DNA from: Novosphingobium resinovorum
GTDB lineage: Bacteria > Pseudomonadota > Alphaproteobacteria > Sphingomonadales > Sphingomonadaceae
Assembly (NCBI RefSeq): GCF_001742225.1
Contig: NZ_CP017075.1
Span: 434,001 to 498,000, forward strand
Direction of reading: 5' to 3'
Length of the DNA stretch: 64,000 nucleotides
Shown here: one piece after another, positions 8,040-16,750 of the stretch
Position numbering within the stretch: position 1 is the first letter of the stretch
How the letters are laid out: each line of letters starts with the position of its first letter
The notes under the pieces: model-generated
Database searches by the model: none
What the model saw: the letters and a program-made list of their open reading frames with translations, nothing else
What the model was told of the DNA's origin: nothing
Made by a program: the position numbers and the translations under genes

Positions 8040-9896
8040 ATGCCCGCCCTTCGTTCACGCACCTCGACTCACGGCCGCAACATGGCGGGTGCGCGCGGGC
8101 TCTGGCGCGCGACTGGCATGAAGGACGGGGACTTCGGCAAGCCGATCGTCGCGGTGGTGAACTCGTTCACCCAGTTCGTCCCCGGCCATGTCCACCTCAA
8201 GGATTTGGGCCAGTTGGTCGCGCGCGAGATCGAGGCGGCGGGCGGCGTTGCCAAGGAATTCAACACCATCGCGGTCGATGACGGCATCGCCATGGGCCAT
8301 GACGGCATGCTCTATTCGCTGCCCAGCCGCGACCTCATCGCCGACAGCGTCGAGTACATGGTCAACGCTCACTGCGCCGACGCGATGGTCTGCATCTCCA
8401 ACTGCGACAAGATCACGCCGGGCATGCTGATGGCCGCGATGCGCCTCAACATCCCCGCCGTGTTCGTTTCGGGCGGGCCGATGGAGGCGGGCAAGGTCGT
8501 GCTGCGCGGCAAGGAACATGCGCTCGATCTGGTCGACGCGATGGTCGCCGCCGCCGACGAGAGCTACACCGACGAGGAAGTGAAGACGATCGAGCGCTCG
8601 GCCTGCCCGACCTGCGGCTCGTGCTCGGGCATGTTCACTGCGAATTCGATGAACTGCCTGACCGAAGCGCTGGGCCTGTCGCTGCCGGGCAACGGTTCGA
8701 CGCTGGCGACTCACTCGGACCGCGAGCGCCTGTTCCTGGAGGCGGGCCGCGTCGCGGTGGACATGTGCCAGCGCTATTATGAGCAGGACGATGCCTCCGT
8801 GCTGCCGCGCAACATCGCCAGCTTCGAGGCGTTCGAGAACGCCATGAGCCTCGACATTGCGATGGGCGGCTCGACCAACACCGTGCTGCACCTGCTGGCT
8901 GCCGCGCACGAGGCGGGCGTGGACTTCACCATGGCCGACATCGACCGCCTGAGCCGTCAGGTTCCGTGCCTGTCGAAGGTCGCTCCGGCCAAGGCCGACG
9001 TCCACATGGAGGACGTCCACCGCGCCGGCGGCATCTACGCGATCCTCGGCCAGCTGGAGCGGGCGGGCCTGCTGCACACCGACCTGCCGACCGTCCACAC
9101 CCGCACGCTGGGCGAGGCGATCGAGCGCTGGGACACCAGCCGTACGACCGAGGCTTCGGTCCAGGAATTCTACAAGGCCGCGCCCGGCGGCGTGCCGACG
9201 CAGACCGCCTTCAGCCAGTCGGCGCGCTGGAAGGAACTCGACCTCGACCGCGAGAACGGCGTCATCCGCTCCAAGGAGCACGCCTTCAGCCAGGACGGCG
9301 GCATCGCGGTGCTCTACGGTAACATCGCGCGCGACGGCTGCATCGTGAAGACGGCGGGCGTGGACGACAGCATCCTCAAGTTCACCGGCACCGCGCGCGT
9401 CTACGAATCGCAGGACGCAGCGGTCGCGGGCATTCTTGGCGGCGAAGTCGTGGCGGAAACCGTCGTGGTCATCCGCTACGAAGGACCGCGCGGCGGGCCG
9501 GGCATGCAGGAAATGCTCTACCCCACCAGCTACCTCAAGTCGAAGGGACTTGGGAAGGCGTGTGCGCTGCTGACGGACGGGCGCTTCTCGGGCGGCACTT
9601 CGGGCCTCTCGATCGGCCACGCCTCGCCCGAAGCGGCGGAAGGCGGCGAGATCGGGCTGGTCGAGAACGGCGACACGATCGAGATCGACATCCCCGGCCG
9701 CACCATCAACCTGATGATCTCGGACGAGGTCATGGCGCACCGCCGTTCGCAGCAGGAGGCGCGCGGCGCCGATGCATGGTCGCCGGTGCACCCGCGCCCG
9801 CGCAAGGTTTCGGCGGCGCTACAGGCTTACGCGGCGATGACCACCAGCGCCTCGAAGGGCGCGGTGCGCGACGTGACGCAGCTCAAGCGGGGCTGA
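8040..9896 (+). CDS. ilvD: Dihydroxy-acid dehydratase
   Basis: Fe-S enzyme of valine, isoleucine and pantothenate synthesis: converts 2,3-dihydroxy acids to 2-oxo acids. 618 aa, close to E. coli IlvD (616). Cluster ligands are visible at Cys122 ([11 protein letters not shown]) and Cys195 (in [11 protein letters not shown]), with Mg-binding Asp81 in [13 protein letters not shown] and the C-terminal [17 protein letters not shown] motif. ATG at 8040 has GGAG about 9 nt upstream. Monocistronic; flanked by repeats on both sides. Confidence 0.97.
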   Translation: MPALRSRTSTHGRNMAGARGLWRATGMKDGDFGKPIVAVVNSFTQFVPGHVHLKDLGQLVAREIEAAGGVAKEFNTIAVDDGIAMGHDGMLYSLPSRDLIADSVEYMVNAHCADAMVCISNCDKITPGMLMAAMRLNIPAVFVSGGPMEAGKVVLRGKEHALDLVDAMVAAADESYTDEEVKTIERSACPTCGSCSGMFTANSMNCLTEALGLSLPGNGSTLATHSDRERLFLEAGRVAVDMCQRYYEQDDASVLPRNIASFEAFENAMSLDIAMGGSTNTVLHLLAAAHEAGVDFTMADIDRLSRQVPCLSKVAPAKADVHMEDVHRAGGIYAILGQLERAGLLHTDLPTVHTRTLGEAIERWDTSRTTEASVQEFYKAAPGGVPTQTAFSQSARWKELDLDRENGVIRSKEHAFSQDGGIAVLYGNIARDGCIVKTAGVDDSILKFTGTARVYESQDAAVAGILGGEVVAETVVVIRYEGPRGGPGMQEMLYPTSYLKSKGLGKACALLTDGRFSGGTSGLSIGHASPEAAEGGEIGLVENGDTIEIDIPGRTINLMISDEVMAHRRSQQEARGADAWSPVHPRPRKVSAALQAYAAMTTSASKGAVRDVTQLKRG

Positions 9897-10010
9897 GGTC
9901 GCGGCGCCCCGTGCCTGGTGCGCGGGGACATTTTGGGGTTGGACCGTTTGTGGTTATCGGGGCGTGCGAACGATGACCCCGATGGCAGGAATGGGTAGAA
10001 AGTTGCCATA

Positions 10011-10132
10011 TATCCTCCCTGTCGCGCAGCGATGGGGAGGTGGCAGCCCGCAGGGCTGACGGAGGGGTTTCCCCCCTCCACCACTCGCTGCGCGAGCGGT
10101 CCCCCTCCCCATTGCTTCGCAACAGGGAGGAT
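10011..10132. repeat. Long imperfect palindrome, family B, copy 1
   Basis: About 122 bp bounded by TATCCTCCCTG and CAGGGAGGATG, with internal complementary blocks (GGGGAGG and CCTCCCC; TGGCAGCCC with GGGCTGACGG). A second copy in the opposite orientation lies at 15092-15217. It has no protein-coding capacity and fills the middle of the otherwise empty 417-bp gap between ilvD and the lipoprotein gene; I see no convincing promoter in the rest of that gap. Confidence 0.85.
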
Positions 10133-10313
10133 GCAACAAGGCCCGCAACGGGGCGCATCCGGAAAGGCCGGTTTCGGCTCAGCATTGAGGATGGCGGACG
10201 AAAGGGCTTGCCAGGGAGCTTGTTCGGGATGTCTGAGCCGGCTGTGCAATGACGATGTGGTGATCTCGCAGCCTGACATTGCCCCGAGCGTTTCGGGCGT
10301 TATGATTTATGCC

Positions 10314-10679
10314 ATGACCGCCAAGCTCCCGCCGCTGGCCTGTGCCGTCCTCCTTCTCGCCGCCTGCTCGCGCAGTGACGAGCCCGCTCCCGTTGCCGTA
10401 GCGCTCGAGCACATCGACTGCGCCGTGGGAGGAGAGCCCGAACTCAAGCCCGCCTGCTCGGTGGAGCGGGTCGAGAAGGACGGTGCGCTCACGCTTGTCG
10501 TGCACCATCCCGATGGTGGTTATCGCCGGTTCGCGGTCGCGAAGGGCGGTGCGGGAGTGACCACCAAGGACAGCGCCACGCCGCCGAAGGTGCGCCTTGC
10601 CGGCGACCGGCTCGACGTTACCGTGGGCACCGATCGCTACCTCTTTCCCGCGACGGTGAAGCACGATGCCCCGCGATAG
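10314..10679 (+). CDS. Small lipoprotein, function unknown
   Basis: 121 aa. Starts with a lipoprotein signal peptide: Lys4, hydrophobic core, lipobox LLAAC with acylated Cys18. The rest is hydrophilic, with beta-rich stretches (VERVEKDGALTLVVHHPDGGYRRF) and two Cys that could form one disulfide. An ATG at 10302 is an alternative start four codons upstream. It overlaps the nnr gene by 14 bp, so the two are co-transcribed; no function can be inferred from that. Confidence 0.75.
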   Translation: MTAKLPPLACAVLLLAACSRSDEPAPVAVALEHIDCAVGGEPELKPACSVERVEKDGALTLVVHHPDGGYRRFAVAKGGAGVTTKDSATPPKVRLAGDRLDVTVGTDRYLFPATVKHDAPR

Positions 10680-12063
10680 GCAGATCCTTACGGCCGCGCA
10701 GATGCGTGCTGCGGAGCAGGCGTTGATCGACGCGGGCACCAGCGTCGATGCGCTGATGCAGGTGGCGGGGCGTGGCGCTGCCGAATGGATCTGGCGCATG
10801 GTGGGGCGGCACAAGGTGACGGTGCTCTGCGGCCCGGGCAACAACGGCGGCGACGGCTACGTCATTGCCGAGGCCATTCGCGAGCGGGGTGGCCATGCCG
10901 TCGTCGTCGCGGCGGCCGAGCCTGCCACCGACGCCTGCCGCAAGGCGCGCGCCCTGTTCGGCGGAGACGTGGTCGAGACCGATTCCGAGGCGAAGGGCGA
11001 AGTGCTGGTCGATTGCCTTTTCGGCACCGGACTGACGCGGCCGTTGTCTCAGGAGCACCTCGCCTTGCTCACGCGGCTGGCCGAAACGCATCCGCGCTGT
11101 GTGGCGGTGGACATGCCGAGTGGGGTACAGTCCGATTCGGGCATGCTGCTGGGTGAGGGTTTGCCCGCCTACGACCTGACCATCGCGCTCGGCGCATGGA
11201 AATTCGCGCATTTCCTGATGCCTTCTAGCGCCCGGATGGGGCGGCTCCAGCACGTGCCGATCGGCGTCGACGCGGTGCGGGGGGCTGCCCTCGCAGTCGC
11301 GCGACCGCAGTTGCGCGCTCCGGCACCGGATGCGCACAAGTACCGGCGCGGGCTGCTGGCGGTCGTCGGCGGGGCGATGCCCGGCGCGGCGGTGCTCGCA
11401 GGAATCGCGGCGCAGCGGGCAGGGGCGGGCTACGTGAAGCTCTTCGCCGAGAGCAAGCGCAATGTGCCTGCCGACCTCGTCGTCGATCAGGGTGCGCTGA
11501 GCGAGGTGTTGGCCGACGATCGCAACACGGCGGTGCTGGTCGGGCCGGGCCTGGGGCGCGATGCGACCGCGCGCGAACGGCTGGCGGTGGCTCTGGCGGA
11601 TGGGGTGCCGGTGGTGGTCGATGCCGATGCGCTGGTTCTGCTGGCGCCGCGTCACCTCGCAGGGCGCGAGGCCTCCGTCATCGCCACGCCGCACGAAGGC
11701 GAACTCGTCGCGCTGGAGCGGGCTTTCGATCTCGACGGTGCGGGGACGCGGCCCGAGCGTGCTCTCGCGCTGGCGGAGGCGAGCGGGATGGTGGTCGTGG
11801 CCAAGGGGCCGGATACGGTGATCGCCGCGCCCGACGGCAGGCTCGCCTGCGCGGTGCGGGCAAGCTCGTGGCTCTCAACTGCGGGCACCGGAGATGTGCT
11901 GGCAGGGGTGATCGCCAGCCGCCTCGCTACAGGGATCGAGCCGTTCGACGCTGCCTGCGAGGGCGTCTGGCTACACGGCGAGGCGGCGAGGCTTTGCCCG
12001 CCTGCGTTCACGGCGGGGCAACTGGCCGAGGCGGTGCCGCTGGCGCTTGCGGCGTGCCTGTAG
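10666..12063 (+). CDS. nnr: Bifunctional NAD(P)H-hydrate epimerase / ADP-dependent dehydratase
   Basis: Metabolite-repair enzyme: the N-terminal YjeF domain (about residues 1-210) epimerises R- and S-NAD(P)HX and the C-terminal ribokinase-like domain (about 225-465) dehydrates S-NAD(P)HX at the expense of ADP. Motifs: LTAAQMRAAEQ and GPGNNGGDGYVIA in the first; RGLLAVVGGAMPGAAVLAG and STAGTGDVLAGVIA in the second. 465 aa, slightly short for the fused form (about 500). Start ATG lies inside the end of the upstream lipoprotein gene. Confidence 0.95.
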   Translation: MPRDRQILTAAQMRAAEQALIDAGTSVDALMQVAGRGAAEWIWRMVGRHKVTVLCGPGNNGGDGYVIAEAIRERGGHAVVVAAAEPATDACRKARALFGGDVVETDSEAKGEVLVDCLFGTGLTRPLSQEHLALLTRLAETHPRCVAVDMPSGVQSDSGMLLGEGLPAYDLTIALGAWKFAHFLMPSSARMGRLQHVPIGVDAVRGAALAVARPQLRAPAPDAHKYRRGLLAVVGGAMPGAAVLAGIAAQRAGAGYVKLFAESKRNVPADLVVDQGALSEVLADDRNTAVLVGPGLGRDATARERLAVALADGVPVVVDADALVLLAPRHLAGREASVIATPHEGELVALERAFDLDGAGTRPERALALAEASGMVVVAKGPDTVIAAPDGRLACAVRASSWLSTAGTGDVLAGVIASRLATGIEPFDAACEGVWLHGEAARLCPPAFTAGQLAEAVPLALAACL

Positions 12064-12069
12064 GACAGG

Positions 12070-12194
12070 CCCACCCCTGGCCCCTCCCGCAAGCGGGAGG
12101 GGAGCAGGTAGCGCGCTCTTTCTCTCCTCCTGCTTGCGGGAGGGGCTGCCCCATATTCTCCCCTCCCGCTTGCGGGAGGGGCTGGGGGTGGGCA
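12070..12194. repeat. Triple CCCTCCCGC-GCGGGAGGG palindromes, family C
   Basis: Three hairpins of the form CCCCTCCCGCNNGCGGGAGGGG (the middle one degenerate at its left arm) fill the gap between nnr and the methyltransferase gene. The outer flanks CCCACCCC and GGGGGTGGG are also complementary, so the whole 125 bp can fold on itself. No U-tract follows any hairpin. Confidence 0.85.
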
Positions 12195-12208
12195 TACGCG
12201 CGGGAACC

Positions 12209-13468
12209 ATGACCGAATCCGAAGAGATCCTGCGCATCGCCTCCAAGGGCGACGGCGTCACCGCGTCCGGCCGTTTCGCCTGGGGCGCCGCGCCCGGCGA
12301 CAAGCTGCGCATCGACGACACGCTCGAATGGGGGCCACACCACGTCGAGCCGCCTTGTCGGCACTTCGGCCAGTGCGGCGGGTGTCAGCTGCAGCAGCTC
12401 GACGAAGAAAGCCTGACGGCCTTCGTCGAGGCGCGGGTGGCCAATGCCGCCGCCTCGCAGGAATTGGGGACGCAGGCGCTCGCCGCGCCGCATCTTTCGC
12501 CGCCGTCGTCGCGCCGCCGGGCCTCGCTGCGCGCGGAAAGCTCGGGCGGGCGCGTGGTGATCGGCTTCCGCGAGGCGAAGTCGCACCGGCTGGTCGAAGT
12601 GCAGGAATGCCACGTCCTCGTGCCCGAGATCGTCGCGTTGCTGGGGCCGCTGCGCAAGCTGCTCATCACCATGGGCAAGGCCGCGCCCGTCAAGAAGGGG
12701 CGCCATGGCAGGCCCGCGCCTGGCAAGGTGCAGGCGCGCATGGCCGCCGACATCGAGATGACGCTGGTTGACCAAGGCATCGACCTCGGCGTCAAGGGCC
12801 TCACCGCCGAGGGCCTTGCGGCCACCGAGGCGATGCTGGATTTCGCGCGCGAGCACAAGCTGGCGCGCCTGACGATGGACGGCGGCTATGGCTTCGAGAC
12901 GGTGTGGGAGCCGGTGCCCGTCACGGTGACGCTCGGCGGCGTCAAAGTGCCGTTTCCCCCGGGCACATTCCTGCAGGCGACGCTCGACGGCGAGGAGGCA
13001 CTGGTGAGCGCCGCGCGTGAATGGCTGGCGGGTGCACCGACGGTGGCGGACCTGTTCTCGGGGCTCGGCACCTTCGCCTTCGCGCTGGCGGGACCGGAAA
13101 CCAAGGTGCTGGCAGCCGAAGCCGCGCGCGAGGTGCACTATGCCTGCAAGGCGGGCGCCGACCGCGCGCAGTTGCCGGTGTTCAGCGTCCACCGCGACTT
13201 GTTCCGCAATCCGCTGCAGCCCGACGAACTGAGCCGCTTCGCCGCCGTCGTTCTCGATCCGCCGCGTGCCGGCGCGCGCGAGCAGGTGGACTGCATCGCC
13301 GATTCCACCGTTGGCCGCGTGGTCTATGTCAGCTGCAACCCGTCAAGCTGGTCGCGCGATGCGGCGCGGCTGGTCGAAGCGGGCTTCCGGCTGGTGGAAC
13401 TGCGTCCGGTCGGCCAGTTCCGCTGGTCCACTCACGTAGAACTGGCGAGCTATTTCGAGCGCGGTTAA
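12209..13468 (+). CDS. Class I SAM-dependent (uracil-5) RNA methyltransferase, RlmD/TrmA family
   Basis: 419 aa. N-terminal Fe-S motif with Cys50, Cys56 and Cys59 (PPCRHFGQCGGCQ) and a later Cys in VQECHVL as fourth ligand; C-terminal SAM-binding domain with LFSGLGTFAFAL, VLDPPRAG and the catalytic VSCNPSSW motif. These features place it among RumA/RlmD-type 5-methyluridine methyltransferases of 23S rRNA; the exact target position cannot be read from sequence. ATG at 12209 lies just after the triple-repeat region; the reading frame stays open further upstream only through repeat sequence. Confidence 0.88.
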   Translation: MTESEEILRIASKGDGVTASGRFAWGAAPGDKLRIDDTLEWGPHHVEPPCRHFGQCGGCQLQQLDEESLTAFVEARVANAAASQELGTQALAAPHLSPPSSRRRASLRAESSGGRVVIGFREAKSHRLVEVQECHVLVPEIVALLGPLRKLLITMGKAAPVKKGRHGRPAPGKVQARMAADIEMTLVDQGIDLGVKGLTAEGLAATEAMLDFAREHKLARLTMDGGYGFETVWEPVPVTVTLGGVKVPFPPGTFLQATLDGEEALVSAAREWLAGAPTVADLFSGLGTFAFALAGPETKVLAAEAAREVHYACKAGADRAQLPVFSVHRDLFRNPLQPDELSRFAAVVLDPPRAGAREQVDCIADSTVGRVVYVSCNPSSWSRDAARLVEAGFRLVELRPVGQFRWSTHVELASYFERG

Positions 13469-13725
13469 TCCGCGCCCATTTGCGCCATCATGTCCATGAA
13501 ATCGCGCGCGGCGTTGCGTTCGTCCTCGGTCTCGAACGCGACGTCGAGGTCGGGCGCGGAGCCGAGGATGTACATGAAGGTCCAGAGCGCGAAGCGGCGG
13601 CCCTTGTCCTGCTCCATGCCGAAATCGACCTTCATCCGCTCCACCCCGGCCTCGATTGCGGCGGGGGTGACGGTGGAGAGGTCTTCGGTGGCGAAGTAGC
13701 GGCGCAGCTGGTCGTCGAAATCCAT
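13465..13725 (-). CDS. Conserved hypothetical protein, 86 aa
   Basis: Acidic, soluble, Met-rich C-terminus (RDFMDMMAQMGAD). No signal peptide or membrane segment. Convergent with the RNA methyltransferase gene: the two stop codons overlap within GTTAATC, a 4-bp overlap. I do not recognise the family. Its codon use matches the neighbours, and the ATG at 13725 leaves a 20-bp gap from the next minus-strand gene, so a two-gene transcript with 13746-13970 is likely. Confidence 0.65.
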   Translation of the reverse strand: MDFDDQLRRYFATEDLSTVTPAAIEAGVERMKVDFGMEQDKGRRFALWTFMYILGSAPDLDVAFETEDERNAARDFMDMMAQMGAD

Positions 13726-13745
13726 GGTGCCGTACTAGCAGGGGT

Positions 13746-13970
13746 TCAGCTGCGGTTCCAGCCGCAGCACCCGCAGAACACCGGATAGGCGACCGCGCCC
13801 CAGGCACTGGCGATGAAGCCTATGAAGAACACGCTCCAGCCCAGTCCCCAGTTTTCGCCGAGAACGACGTCCGCCAGCGCTGCCAGCGTGATGCCGATGA
13901 AGAACAGTTCCACGCCGATGAAGACGATCTTGAACGGCTTCAAGGCAGGGACGGGCATTCCCTTTTCCAT
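13746..13970 (-). CDS. Small two-helix membrane protein, 74 aa
   Basis: Short cytoplasmic N-terminus (MEKGMPVPALKPFK) followed by two hydrophobic segments, about residues 15-36 and 44-63, and a Cys-rich tail (VFCGCCGWNRS). GGGAG lies about 7 nt before the ATG at 13970. The CGCC motif could bind metal or form disulfides. Function unknown; located between a dehydratase and a hypothetical gene, all on the minus strand. Confidence 0.65.
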   Translation of the reverse strand: MEKGMPVPALKPFKIVFIGVELFFIGITLAALADVVLGENWGLGWSVFFIGFIASAWGAVAYPVFCGCCGWNRS

Positions 13971-14059
13971 GGCTATACTCCCGAAGTTTCTTATCCTTGT
14001 ATCGGGAATATATCGCGCAACCGTTGCCGGTTCCATCGGGAGTTTGCGGCACCGGGCGT

Positions 14060-15028
14060 TCAATCCCGGGACGAAAGGACTTTGGCGAAGGCCGCCGCAT
14101 CGGTATTTCCGCCCGAGAGGATGACGGCGCTGCGCTCCCCCAACTCCACCTTGCCCGCCAGCACCGCCGCCAGCGCCGCCGCGCCGCCCGGTTCGAGGAC
14201 GAGGCGCAGCTTCGCGAAGGCGAGACGCTGGGCCGCGCGGACTTCGGCAGGCGTCGCCACCAGGCCGAACGGGCAACGGTCCTTGAGGATCGCGAAGTTG
14301 ATCGGCCATGTGGCGGGCGTCTGCAGGGCGTCGCAGGCGGTGGGCGGCGCATCGGGGCCGACCGGCACGATGGTTCCGGCGGCGAGGCTGCGGCACACGT
14401 CGTCCCAGCCTTCGGGCTCCACCGGCACGATCCGGGCATCGGGGCAGGCGAGGGCGAGCCCCGCCGTCAGCCCGCCGCCGCCGCAAGGCGCGACGATCAG
14501 GTCCGGCCCGGCAAGGCCCTGCTCGGCCAGTTGCGCCGCGATCTCGAGGCCCGTGCTGCCCTGTCCCTCGATCACCCACGGGTCGGCATAGGCGTGGACC
14601 AGCGTGGCGCCGCGCTCGGCGCAGAGGGCTTGCGAGACTTCGTCGCGGTCCTCCCCGCCGGGGCGGTCGTAGAGCACGACTTCGGCGCCGAGCGCGCGCG
14701 TGTTGGACAGTTTCACCTCGGGCGCGTCCACCGGCATTACGATCGCCGCCCTGATGCCGAGGCGCCGCGCGGCCCAGGCGACGCCCTGCGCGTGATTGCC
14801 GCTGGAGACGCCGACGACGCCGCATGCGCGTTCCTCGTCGTTCAGCGCGGACAGACGGTACCAGGCGCCGCGGATCTTGAAGGCTCCGACCGGCTGCAGG
14901 CTCTCGGCCTTGCACCAGATCGTCCGGCCATCAACCTCGAGCGGGAGCAGCGGCGTGCGGGGCAGGATTTCGGCCACTTTGCGGGCGGCGAGGGCGATGC
15001 CTTCGGGCGTGGGCGTGCGCTGGGTCAT
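14060..15028 (-). CDS. PLP-dependent threonine/serine dehydratase-like enzyme
   Basis: Fold-type II PLP enzyme, 322 aa. PLP Lys51 in GAFKIRGAW, the SSGNHAQGVAWAA substrate loop, the phosphate-binding PCGGGGLTAG glycine loop and a C-terminal LSGGNTD. Length and absence of a C-terminal ACT domain match catabolic threonine dehydratase (TdcB) or serine racemase rather than the regulated biosynthetic IlvA. It deaminates L-threonine and/or L-serine to 2-oxo acids or racemises serine; the choice cannot be made from sequence. Confidence 0.88.
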   Translation of the reverse strand: MTQRTPTPEGIALAARKVAEILPRTPLLPLEVDGRTIWCKAESLQPVGAFKIRGAWYRLSALNDEERACGVVGVSSGNHAQGVAWAARRLGIRAAIVMPVDAPEVKLSNTRALGAEVVLYDRPGGEDRDEVSQALCAERGATLVHAYADPWVIEGQGSTGLEIAAQLAEQGLAGPDLIVAPCGGGGLTAGLALACPDARIVPVEPEGWDDVCRSLAAGTIVPVGPDAPPTACDALQTPATWPINFAILKDRCPFGLVATPAEVRAAQRLAFAKLRLVLEPGGAAALAAVLAGKVELGERSAVILSGGNTDAAAFAKVLSSRD

Positions 15029-15091
15029 GGCGCGGGTGTTAGCCTGCGGGGCGCCGGGCGCAAGGGCTTGGGGTAGCTTGAGGCACGGACC

Positions 15092-15217
15092 TTATCCTCC
15101 CTGTTCCGCAGGAATGGGGAGGGGGACCGCACGCGTAGCGGGTGGTGGAAGGGGAGAAACCCCTCCGTCAGCCCTGTGGGCTGCCACCTCCCCATTCCTT
15201 CGAACAGGGAGGATAAG
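15092..15217. repeat. Long imperfect palindrome, family B, copy 2
   Basis: About 126 bp, bounded by TTATCCTCCCTG and CAGGGAGGATAA. Its reverse complement aligns along its whole length with the copy at 10011-10132, differing at scattered positions and keeping complementary changes in the arms. It lies between the DUF2490 gene and the dehydratase gene. Confidence 0.85.
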
Positions 15218-15245
15218 GCCGCATCTTTCCATCACGTCTCCCGTT

Positions 15246-15926
15246 TCAGAAATTGAACCCCAGTGAAACCGAGGCGACATTGTCGTTGCTGTCGTCGGCA
15301 TCGGGCCGGAAGCCATGCTGGTGGAGATAGCCGACCTCGAGGTTCACATTCTTCGCCAGCGGGGTCGTCACGGCGATCATGTTGCGCATACGCTCCTCGC
15401 CCTGGACGCGCTGGAAGTTCGTTTCGTTGAGGTCGATGAAGCTCTCGTGGCTGAGTACAAGCGCGGTCTTGCTGTCCTTGCGGAAGGGCAGGACATATTT
15501 GACGTAAGGGCGCAGCCGGTAGGCGGTGCCGCCGATGCCTTCGCGCCAGCGTTCCTCGACGCGCAGGCGGGCGCTCAGCTGCCCGGGGCCGATCTTCACG
15601 ATGTTATCGAAGGTCACCTGCTGGCGGCCGCGGTGTTCCATCACCGAGAAGTGGCCGGCTTCGTAGTTCGGATCGTGGGTATAGCCGACCCACACGGTCA
15701 CCTTGTCGGCCACCCTGTAGCCGATCAGGGAGTTCGATTCGACTTCGTAGAGCCCGTCGCGATCGTCGCTGAAGCGCCCGATCACTTCCTGTGAAAAGCG
15801 CCACTTGTCGCCTAGCTTTACCGTCGCGGTGCTGCCCAGCCAAAGCTGCTCATCCTCCGATGCGCAGGCGGGCGCGGCGATGAAGACCACCGCGAGCGTG
15901 CATAGGCCATGGATGATCGAGCGCAT
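15246..15926 (-). CDS. DUF2490 outer-membrane beta-barrel protein
   Basis: 226 aa with a clear signal peptide (MRSIIHGLC, hydrophobic core, APACAS cleavage region). The mature part alternates polar and hydrophobic residues in strands (KWRFSQEVIGRF, VTVWVGYTHDPNY, LSARLRVEERW) and ends with aromatic residue F preceded by SLGFN, the usual C-terminal strand of outer-membrane barrels. Matches the DUF2490 pattern. Role unknown; it lies on the same strand as btaAB but 176 bp downstream of btaB, beyond a low-GC stretch, so it probably has its own promoter. Confidence 0.8.
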   Translation of the reverse strand: MRSIIHGLCTLAVVFIAAPACASEDEQLWLGSTATVKLGDKWRFSQEVIGRFSDDRDGLYEVESNSLIGYRVADKVTVWVGYTHDPNYEAGHFSVMEHRGRQQVTFDNIVKIGPGQLSARLRVEERWREGIGGTAYRLRPYVKYVLPFRKDSKTALVLSHESFIDLNETNFQRVQGEERMRNMIAVTTPLAKNVNLEVGYLHQHGFRPDADDSNDNVASVSLGFNF

Positions 15927-16102
15927 TGGTTATCTCCCTCCCGAATGGAGTGCGCCGACTATGACTCAATTGTGACAGTTTAATGTCTGTAAGTATTCTG
16001 CAGTATGACTCTTTGGTTACAGTCAGCGAAAAAAGCTGCGTGTTCAGCGTGGCCAGTTCCGGGAGCGCGAGGGCAATGGCCCTCTCTTTTCCCTTTCAGC
16101 CT

Positions 16103-16744
16103 TCAGGTCCGCGAAAGTCGCACCATCTGGTAATATCCCAAAGGCCCGCGCCAAACCTCCAGTTCCAACCCCTGCTCATGCGCGACGCGGCCCGCCACGT
16201 CGGCAAGGTCCAGCCGGGGCGTGACGTGGAAGCGAGCCAGCCAGCCGAGCAGCAGCTTGCGCAAGGGGCCGGGCAGGCCGGAGCAGTCGCCGAAGTCCAC
16301 GACGTGCAGCCGTCCGCGCGGAGCAAGCGTCGCGGCGGCCTGTGCAAGCGCGGCTTGCCAGTCCGGGATCATCGAGACGGCGTAGGATAGCATCACGCGC
16401 TCGAAGCCTTCGCGGCCCAGCAGCGCGGCGGCGTCGAAGCGGGTGGCGTCGCCCAGCGCCAGTGTGCCGTTCGTGCCCAGCGTCTTGCGCGCGGCGCGCA
16501 GCATCTCGCTGGAGATGTCGAGGCCGAACAGCTTCACCCCGCGCCACGTTCTGCCGACATGCGCGAGATTGCGGCCGGTGCCGCAGCCGATCTCCAGCAC
16601 CGCCATGCCGGGCTTGGCGTCGAGTTCGTCGATCAGGCGGTCGCGGCCGAATAGGTAGTATTTGCGGGTCAGGTCGTAGATCGGGCGCTGCCAGCGGTAG
16701 ATGCGATCCATCAGCGCGGCGTGGTCGGGGGCGAGAGTTGCCAT
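16103..16744 (-). CDS. btaB: DGTS N-methyltransferase BtaB
   Basis: 213-aa SAM methyltransferase. Motif I is VLEIGCGTGRN (about residues 50-60), motif II LFGLDIS, with LHVVDFGDCSGLP near the end. BtaB methylates diacylglyceryl-homoserine three times to give the betaine lipid DGTS. Immediately downstream of btaA (6 bp between stop and ATG), the fixed btaAB arrangement of Rhodobacter and Sinorhizobium. Alone it would only be a generic class I methyltransferase; the neighbour gives the function. Confidence 0.87.
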   Translation of the reverse strand: MATLAPDHAALMDRIYRWQRPIYDLTRKYYLFGRDRLIDELDAKPGMAVLEIGCGTGRNLAHVGRTWRGVKLFGLDISSEMLRAARKTLGTNGTLALGDATRFDAAALLGREGFERVMLSYAVSMIPDWQAALAQAAATLAPRGRLHVVDFGDCSGLPGPLRKLLLGWLARFHVTPRLDLADVAGRVAHEQGLELEVWRGPLGYYQMVRLSRT

Positions 16745-16750
16745 GCGGGC

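Noticed and set aside
9904..9936. Possible terminator just after ilvD
   Set aside because: The CCCCG/CGGGG stem is short, its loop is ambiguous and the T-run is interrupted, so it was not annotated.
10032..10313. Long N-terminal extension of the lipoprotein gene through the family B repeat
   Set aside because: The repeat reads open in several frames; a lipoprotein signal peptide must be N-terminal, which fixes the start near 10314.
12070..12194. Clustered repeats resembling a small CRISPR array
   Set aside because: The units are palindromes of varying length with no unique spacers of constant size and no cas genes nearby.
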